NCBI GenBank assembly: GCA_900770835.1
Contig: CAAGLQ010000170.1
Coordinates: 1-11,178, forward strand
Source: an uncultured Parabacteroides sp.
GTDB taxonomy: Bacteria > Bacteroidota > Bacteroidia > Bacteroidales > Tannerellaceae
Direction of reading: 5' to 3'
DNA length: 11,178 bases
Shown piece after piece: positions 6,717 to 11,178 of the stretch. Position numbers and translations under genes: made by a program. The notes below the pieces were generated by a model. It searched no databases and had not been told where the DNA came from. It saw only the letters and a program-made list of their open reading frames with translations. Each line of letters starts with the position of its first letter. Positions within the stretch are counted from its first letter, which is position 1.

Positions 6717-7601
6717 TCAACACGAACTTTTTTCGGCCAATCGAAGCAGGTATAGCCCATACGGATTCTTGCGCATCGGCTCAGCGACGGCTCGCAATTG
6801 CCTCGAGGTAATCCACCCCTGTTTGAAGGCGATTTCCTCTAGGCAAGCCACTTTTAATCCTTGTCTTTTTTCGATTACCTCCACAAACGTTGATGCCTCC
6901 GAAAGGGAATCATGCGTGCCAGTGTCCAACCATGCAAAGCCACGACCCAGCAATTGCACCTTCAACTCTCCATCTTGCAAGAATTGCTGGTTCACACTGG
7001 TGATCTCCAGCTCACCACGGGCTGAAGGCTTGATTCGCTTAGCTACATCCACCACTTTATTGGGATAGAAATACAATCCCACAACCGCATAATTGGATTT
7101 CGGACAAACCGGTTTCTCCTCAATACTCAACACATTACCCTCAGCGTCAAATTCAGCCACGCCATAACGCTCCGGATCATTCACGTAATAACCAAATACC
7201 GTTGCCTTCGATTCCGTTTCCGCCTGTCTGACGGCCTCCTTGAGCATACGGGTAAAACTTTGGCCATAAAAGATATTATCACCCAAGACCAAACAAACCG
7301 CATCGTTGCCCACAAACTCCTCTCCGATCAAGAAAGCCTGCGCCAATCCATCCGGCGACGGTTGCTCGGCATAGGAAAAACGGACACCATAATCGCTTCC
7401 ATCCCCTAACAATCTGCGGAAGCCGGGCAGATCTTGTGGCGTAGAAATAACCAAGATCTCTCGTATCCCCGCCAACATCAGCACAGAAACCGGATAATAA
7501 ATCATGGGTTTATCATAGATGGGGAGTAACTGCTTCGATACTCCCTTCGTAATGGGATAGAGGCGTGTGCCTGAGCCTCCAGCTAACACAATACCTTTCA
7601 T
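6717..7601 (-). CDS. rmlA: Glucose-1-phosphate thymidylyltransferase
   Basis: Makes dTDP-glucose from dTTP and glucose-1-phosphate in the cytoplasm, the first step to dTDP-L-rhamnose and other dTDP-sugars for surface polysaccharides. The 294 aa length is typical. The nucleotidyltransferase signature GIVLAGGSGTRLYP (residues 3-16) is complete, with K23-Q24 after it. Other visible motifs: EQPSPDGLAQAF (79-90), LGDNIFYG (106-113, metal-binding D108), EEKP (161-164), VVGLYFYP (173-180) and WLDTGTHDSL (224-233, D226). The gene starts 34 bp after the lipoprotein gene stop with no promoter match between, so the two are probably co-transcribed. The rmlB, rmlC and rmlD genes are not in the window, so it is an isolated copy here. 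The only oddity is a short C-terminal tail, KSSC. Symbol rfbA is a synonym. Confidence 0.96.
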   Translation of the reverse strand: MKGIVLAGGSGTRLYPITKGVSKQLLPIYDKPMIYYPVSVLMLAGIREILVISTPQDLPGFRRLLGDGSDYGVRFSYAEQPSPDGLAQAFLIGEEFVGNDAVCLVLGDNIFYGQSFTRMLKEAVRQAETESKATVFGYYVNDPERYGVAEFDAEGNVLSIEEKPVCPKSNYAVVGLYFYPNKVVDVAKRIKPSARGELEITSVNQQFLQDGELKVQLLGRGFAWLDTGTHDSLSEASTFVEVIEKRQGLKVACLEEIAFKQGWITSRQLRAVAEPMRKNPYGLYLLRLAEKSSC

Positions 7602-7635
7602 AAAATGTATTTTATAAACTATTCCAACTCAATAC

Positions 7636-8499
7636 CTAAGATTTCGCATAGTTATACTCAAAAGTATAGACATATCGTTTTGTACCTTCCTGTTCCCCCG
7701 CACTACTATAATTCTTTTGCTCAATGGTCATCTGCGTAATGTAATCGCCCGTGAATACATAACCATAGGTATATTCCTCTAAAACTTGTGACACATTGGG
7801 AACCGCATAAGTATAAGCCCGTACCGGAAGGGTTTGACTTGCCTGGCCATACAACAGATTCAGAGGAGAAACCACCTCAAAGCCAACAGGATTATAGCTC
7901 CCGACCACACGCAAGGGGAAATTCGAGGGACGCGATTGCACGCCATACTCATACCGCATTTCCCGCGCGTCTTGCGACTGCACAAAAAGCACGACATTGT
8001 TATTATCCCACGTATAACGCTCATATTCCGCATACGTACGCGACTCATAGCCTCCCCCGCTCACCGGCCAAGTGGTGACCCAAGAGGTATAGGCAAGTTT
8101 TGATCCACTATAATGATAAGAGAACTCATCACTCACATACATCGCATGGCTCACCTGCGGATTCTCCCGGCTGATCTTGCGGCTGACAATCACCTCTCCC
8201 AACAATCCATACTCTGTCAAGATAGAAGTCGATTGCACAGAGGTCACTAACAATTTCCCATCCGCATACATAAACATCCACTCGCCACTCCCCTCGCCTG
8301 TCACTTGGATACCACTGATTTTCCCATCCGGATCATTATAGGTGATCGCAGCTGAGAAAACCGGATTGTCGGCTCCCGCTTCACAGCAAGTTACCCTCGT
8401 CAAACGGTTTAATGCAGGAACGGGAATCTCGTCATCGCCGCATGCGGCAAACCCCAGAAGCGCACAAAGACACAAACAAAACAGTATCGAATCCTTCAT
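7636..8499 (-). CDS. Hypothetical surface-type lipoprotein, beta-rich
   Basis: A 287 aa lipoprotein with no recognised enzymatic motif. Residues 1-19 form a signal sequence ending in GFAAC, so C20 is the lipid-modified cysteine. The next residues are GDDEIP; an acidic stretch directly after the cysteine resembles the Bacteroidetes lipoprotein export signal, which suggests display on the cell surface. The rest is rich in Y, S, V and T with alternating hydrophobic strands, for example YAEYERYTWDNNNVVLF and YVYTFEYNY near the C-terminus. This resembles Bacteroidetes-specific beta-sheet lipoproteins such as DUF4595-type proteins, though I cannot confirm a family. C38-C39 are adjacent cysteines. 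The gene is divergent from the GH3 gene (199 bp between starts) and probably heads a transcript that includes rmlA. Function unknown. Confidence 0.85.
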   Translation of the reverse strand: MKDSILFCLCLCALLGFAACGDDEIPVPALNRLTRVTCCEAGADNPVFSAAITYNDPDGKISGIQVTGEGSGEWMFMYADGKLLVTSVQSTSILTEYGLLGEVIVSRKISRENPQVSHAMYVSDEFSYHYSGSKLAYTSWVTTWPVSGGGYESRTYAEYERYTWDNNNVVLFVQSQDAREMRYEYGVQSRPSNFPLRVVGSYNPVGFEVVSPLNLLYGQASQTLPVRAYTYAVPNVSQVLEEYTYGYVFTGDYITQMTIEQKNYSSAGEQEGTKRYVYTFEYNYAKS

Positions 8500-8520
8500 T
8501 CTTCTCTTGATTTAGACAGA

Positions 8521-8528
8521 CAAATGTA
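8521..8528 (-). promoter_or_regulatory. Likely -7 element of the lipoprotein-rmlA transcript
   Basis: The minus strand reads TACATTTG, matching TAnnTTTG, 21 bp before the lipoprotein ATG. The -33 position about 19 bp upstream reads CCTG, a poor match to TTTG. It lies in the divergent intergenic region, where a minus-strand promoter is expected. Predicted leader is about 15 nt. Confidence 0.5.
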
Positions 8529-8576
8529 GGCTTTTTCTTTGAATAAACAGGTGTATTTGATATGCCACAAAACATG

Positions 8577-8607
8577 TTGGTGTCAAACAAATAAAAGCGT
8601 ACCTTTG
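8577..8607 (+). promoter_or_regulatory. Bacteroidetes-type promoter of the GH3 gene
   Basis: A TTGG -33-like element (8577-8580) precedes a TACCTTTG -7 element (8600-8607) with a 19 bp spacer. The -7 element is an exact TAnnTTTG match. Transcription would start near 8613-8616, giving an mRNA leader of about 85 nt that contains a direct repeat of ATAGCAAA (8614-8621 and 8625-8632) and a small hairpin (8625-8639). Confidence 0.62.
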
Positions 8608-8698
8608 CACACAATAGCAAACGCATAGCAAAAGGCTATCAGAAAAGAGTTTAACAATAAGCAAGATCTAAATAAAACAATATCTAAAACTCAATGAA

Positions 8699-11178
8699 AT
8701 GAAAATGAAACATCTTACAGTAGCCGCATTCTCTTTGCTACTTACGGTTTCTTGTACGGAAAAAAAACAAGATTTCCCCTTCCGGAATCCCGATCTGCCC
8801 ATCGAGGAACGTATTGAAGACCTGCTTTCTCGGTTAACGCCTGAAGAAAAAGTTGGCCAAATGATGCACGAGACTCCGGCGATCGAACGATTAGGCATTC
8901 CGCCTTACGACTGGTGGAACGAGGCATTGCACGGAGTCGCTCGTGCCGGACAAGCCACTGTCTTTCCTCAAGCAATCGGCATGGCTGCCACTTTCGACAA
9001 TGAGGCTGTATTGCGCACCTTTACGATGGTCAGCGATGAGGCACGCGCCAAATACCACCATTACCAAGCGAACAACGAATATGATCGCTATAAAGGACTG
9101 ACCTTCTGGACACCTAATATCAACATCTTCCGTGATCCCCGTTGGGGCCGTGGCATGGAGACCTATGGAGAGGATCCCTATTTGACGGCTCAAATGGGTG
9201 TGGCAGTAACGAAAGGTTTGCAGGGCGACGATGAGAACTATTTCAAAACACACGCCTGCGCTAAGCATTACGCCATCCATAGCGGACCGGAATGGAACCG
9301 CCATGAATTTAACGCAGAGGCTACCCCCCGTGATCTGTATGAAACCTACTTGCCTGCTTTCGAGGCATTAGTCAAAACAGGTAACGTGCAAGAGGTGATG
9401 TGTGCCTATAACCGTTTCGAGGGAGAACCCTGCTGCGGTAACGATAAGCTCTTGATCGACATCTTGCGCAACAGCTGGGGCTATAAAGGGATCATCCTAT
9501 CCGACTGTGGCGCGATCGACGATTTCTGGGTGAAGGACAAGAATACGCCTCGCCATGAGTCACACCCCGATCGCGAGAGCGCTTCGGTAGATGCGGTTTT
9601 GAGCGGTACGGACTTAGAGTGTGGCGCCAGCTACCGCATCTTGACAAAGGCTTTGGAGCATGGGACAATCGCCGAGAAAGACCTTGATACCTCTTTACGT
9701 AGGCTGTTAAGAGGCCGCTTCGAGTTAGGCATGTTCGATCCCGATGAGCGTGTTCCCTATGCACAAATCCCCTATAGTGTCGTAGAAAGCCCTGAGCACG
9801 TGGCACAAGCCTTAGAAATGGCTCGCAAGAGCATCGTCCTGCTGAAGAACCAGAACAATCGTCTCCCCTTGGACAAGAACCTGAAGAAGATCGCTGTTGT
9901 AGGTCCGAATGCGGCTGACTCCACTATGTTATGGTCCAACTACAACGGCTTCCCCACGAAGACGACCACGATCTTAGAGGGTATCCGTGCCAAGGTGCCT
10001 AACACAGAAGTCATCTACGAGTTAGGATGTAACCATACGGCCGACTTTGTCATCACCGATTTAGGCAATTATATCACGACTTCTACAGGCCAAGGTTTTA
10101 CAGCCGAGTATTTCAACAACACCGATTTCAGCGGTGAGCCTGTATATAAAGGAACAGCGAAAGAGTTACATTACACGACCGGAGGTAACACACAATTCGC
10201 TCCGAACGTAAACCTCACCAACTTCACCGCTCGTTTCACGGGCGAATTTGAGGCACCCGTAGAAGGTCCGATCGAGTTCAAGATCTCTGGAAACGATGCG
10301 TTCCGCCTCTTTATCGACACCGCAAAGGTAGCTGAAGTCTGGTCCAATGAATATGGTGCAGAGAAGATCTACACGTTGCAAGCAGAGAAGGGAAAGAAAT
10401 ACCCCATCAAGATTGAGTATATGCAATGCTTAGGCAGTGCCGATCTGAACTTCACCGTCGGTGTTCGTACACCCGTGGATTATCAAGCGACTGCCAACAA
10501 GGTGAAAGATGCCGACGTGATTGTCTATGTTGGAGGTATCTCACCTCGATTGGAGGGCGAGGAGATGCCGGTGGATGCCGAGGGATTCCGCAAGGGAGAC
10601 CGCACGAACATCGAGATCCCCAAAGTTCAGAAAGAGATGGTCAAAGCGTTGGTCGCTACCGGAAAACCGGTGGTCTATGTGGTTTGTACAGGTAGCGCAT
10701 TGGCTTTGAACTGGGAGAATGAGCATGTGGACGCGATCCTCAACGCCTGGTATGGCGGCCAAGAGGGTGGTACTGCTGTGGCGGATGTCCTCTTTGGCGA
10801 TTACAACCCTGCAGGCCGCCTGCCGATCACCTTCTATAAGTCCGTGGATCAGCTGCCCGACTTCCAAGACTATAGCATGAAGGGACGTACCTATCGGTAC
10901 ATGACACAGACACCGCTCTATCCTTTTGGTTACGGATTGAGCTATACAACATTCGCTTACGGCAATGGCGCGCTCTCCAAGACAAAGATCGCTGCCAATG
11001 AGAGCGTTACCCTGACGTTTGATGTAGCAAACACAGGCAAGCGAGACGGCGACGAGGTCGCACAGGTCTATGTCAAGAACCCGAATGATCCAGCAGGTCC
11101 GATCAAAGCATTAAAAGCTTTCAAGCGCATAAGCACCAAAGCGGGCGAAACTCAAAAAGTCAGCATCCAACTTGCACC
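8699..11178 (+). CDS. GH3 family beta-xylosidase/beta-glucosidase lipoprotein with PA14 insert (C-terminus cut by window edge)
   Basis: An open frame of 826 codons from the ATG at 8699 runs off the window; roughly 30-50 residues are probably missing. The N-terminus is a signal sequence ending in LLLTVSC, so C19 is a likely lipid anchor. The GH3 N-terminal barrel (about 30-340) shows WWNEALHG (E75), RDPRWGRGMETYGEDP (145-160), AKHY (188-191, K189-H190) and LSDCGAI, where D269 is the predicted nucleophile. The GH3 C-terminal sandwich begins near 373 (SIVLLKN), is interrupted by a PA14 domain (about 466-587, starting GFTAEYFNN), and resumes with LEGEEMP (618-624), whose glutamates are acid/base candidates. 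A fibronectin III-like domain starts near 758. The family hydrolyses terminal beta-linked sugars from oligosaccharides; the WWNEALHG and SDCGA motifs favour a xylosidase-type member, but specificity is inferred. ATG 8705 is an alternative start. Confidence 0.93.
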   Translation, partial: MKMKHLTVAAFSLLLTVSCTEKKQDFPFRNPDLPIEERIEDLLSRLTPEEKVGQMMHETPAIERLGIPPYDWWNEALHGVARAGQATVFPQAIGMAATFDNEAVLRTFTMVSDEARAKYHHYQANNEYDRYKGLTFWTPNINIFRDPRWGRGMETYGEDPYLTAQMGVAVTKGLQGDDENYFKTHACAKHYAIHSGPEWNRHEFNAEATPRDLYETYLPAFEALVKTGNVQEVMCAYNRFEGEPCCGNDKLLIDILRNSWGYKGIILSDCGAIDDFWVKDKNTPRHESHPDRESASVDAVLSGTDLECGASYRILTKALEHGTIAEKDLDTSLRRLLRGRFELGMFDPDERVPYAQIPYSVVESPEHVAQALEMARKSIVLLKNQNNRLPLDKNLKKIAVVGPNAADSTMLWSNYNGFPTKTTTILEGIRAKVPNTEVIYELGCNHTADFVITDLGNYITTSTGQGFTAEYFNNTDFSGEPVYKGTAKELHYTTGGNTQFAPNVNLTNFTARFTGEFEAPVEGPIEFKISGNDAFRLFIDTAKVAEVWSNEYGAEKIYTLQAEKGKKYPIKIEYMQCLGSADLNFTVGVRTPVDYQATANKVKDADVIVYVGGISPRLEGEEMPVDAEGFRKGDRTNIEIPKVQKEMVKALVATGKPVVYVVCTGSALALNWENEHVDAILNAWYGGQEGGTAVADVLFGDYNPAGRLPITFYKSVDQLPDFQDYSMKGRTYRYMTQTPLYPFGYGLSYTTFAYGNGALSKTKIAANESVTLTFDVANTGKRDGDEVAQVYVKNPNDPAGPIKALKAFKRISTKAGETQKVSIQLA

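Noticed and set aside
7600..7615. Palindrome ATAAAA-TGTA-TTTTAT at the rmlA start codon
   Set aside because: All A/T arms of six bases in an A/T-rich ribosome-binding region; it would form a weak hairpin at most and is expected by chance in this composition.
8742..9304. Minus-strand open frames opposite the start of the GH3 gene
   Set aside because: The plus-strand GH3 frame contains a full set of family motifs through this region; the minus frames overlap each other and look like shadows.
9492..9806. 104-codon minus-strand frame rich in R, H and S
   Set aside because: Antisense to the GH3 catalytic domain, with low-complexity basic composition typical of a shadow frame.
8699..11178. Polysaccharide utilization locus
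   Set aside because: Only one glycosidase gene is visible on this side; no SusC/SusD pair, hybrid two-component sensor or sigma/anti-sigma pair occurs in the window.
1..11178. Mobile element, CRISPR array, tRNA or rRNA gene
   Set aside because: No transposase or integrase motifs, no regularly spaced repeats, and no tRNA cloverleaf or rRNA sequence recognised on either strand by reading; no covariance search was possible.

Overview
This window looks chromosomal and comes from a member of the Bacteroidales, most likely Parabacteroides or a close relative. Three things point there. Candidate promoters carry the Bacteroidetes -7 element TAnnTTTG rather than an E. coli-type -10. Lipoproteins carry acidic residues just after the lipid-modified cysteine. 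The gene families are typical of the group: an OmpA protein closely resembling Porphyromonas gingivalis Pgm6/Pgm7, a PA14-containing GH3 enzyme and a GH123/DUF4091-type enzyme. The genus is inferred, not shown.

Layout. Positions 1-8499 are read almost entirely on the minus strand, so right-to-left is the direction of transcription. From the right there is a two-gene unit: a surface-type lipoprotein (8499-7636) followed after 34 bp by rmlA (7601-6717). Next is a single-gene unit for an abundant OmpA-like outer-membrane protein (6565-5420), with a clear Bacteroidetes promoter upstream and a strong intrinsic terminator at 5396-5360. Immediately after that terminator a second promoter candidate opens a run of five genes: a polyprenyl-phosphate sugar-1-phosphate transferase (5313-3916), ruvX/yqgF (3846-3418), def (3421-2864, overlapping ruvX by 4 bp), a large exported TPR protein (2798-699), and the first 221 codons of a secreted GH123/DUF4091-like glycosidase (663 to the left edge). 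On the right, a divergent plus-strand gene from 8699 encodes a GH3 beta-xylosidase/beta-glucosidase lipoprotein with a PA14 insert. It is cut by the right edge.

How the genes relate. The sugar transferase starts lipid-linked glycan assembly and RmlA makes dTDP-glucose, the precursor of dTDP-rhamnose, so both feed surface polysaccharide synthesis, although they lie in different transcription units. RuvX and peptide deformylase are housekeeping functions. The OmpA protein links outer membrane to peptidoglycan. The two glycosidases at the edges are secreted or lipid-anchored and probably serve host or dietary glycan breakdown; no SusC/SusD pair is visible, so a polysaccharide utilization locus cannot be claimed here.

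No tRNA, rRNA, CRISPR array, insertion sequence or phage gene was found. I see no convincing undescribed system. The more unusual details are the architecture of the TPR protein, the tight terminator/promoter junction at 5335-5396, a dyad upstream of the ompA promoter, and a deformylase with a slightly unusual metal-binding motif.
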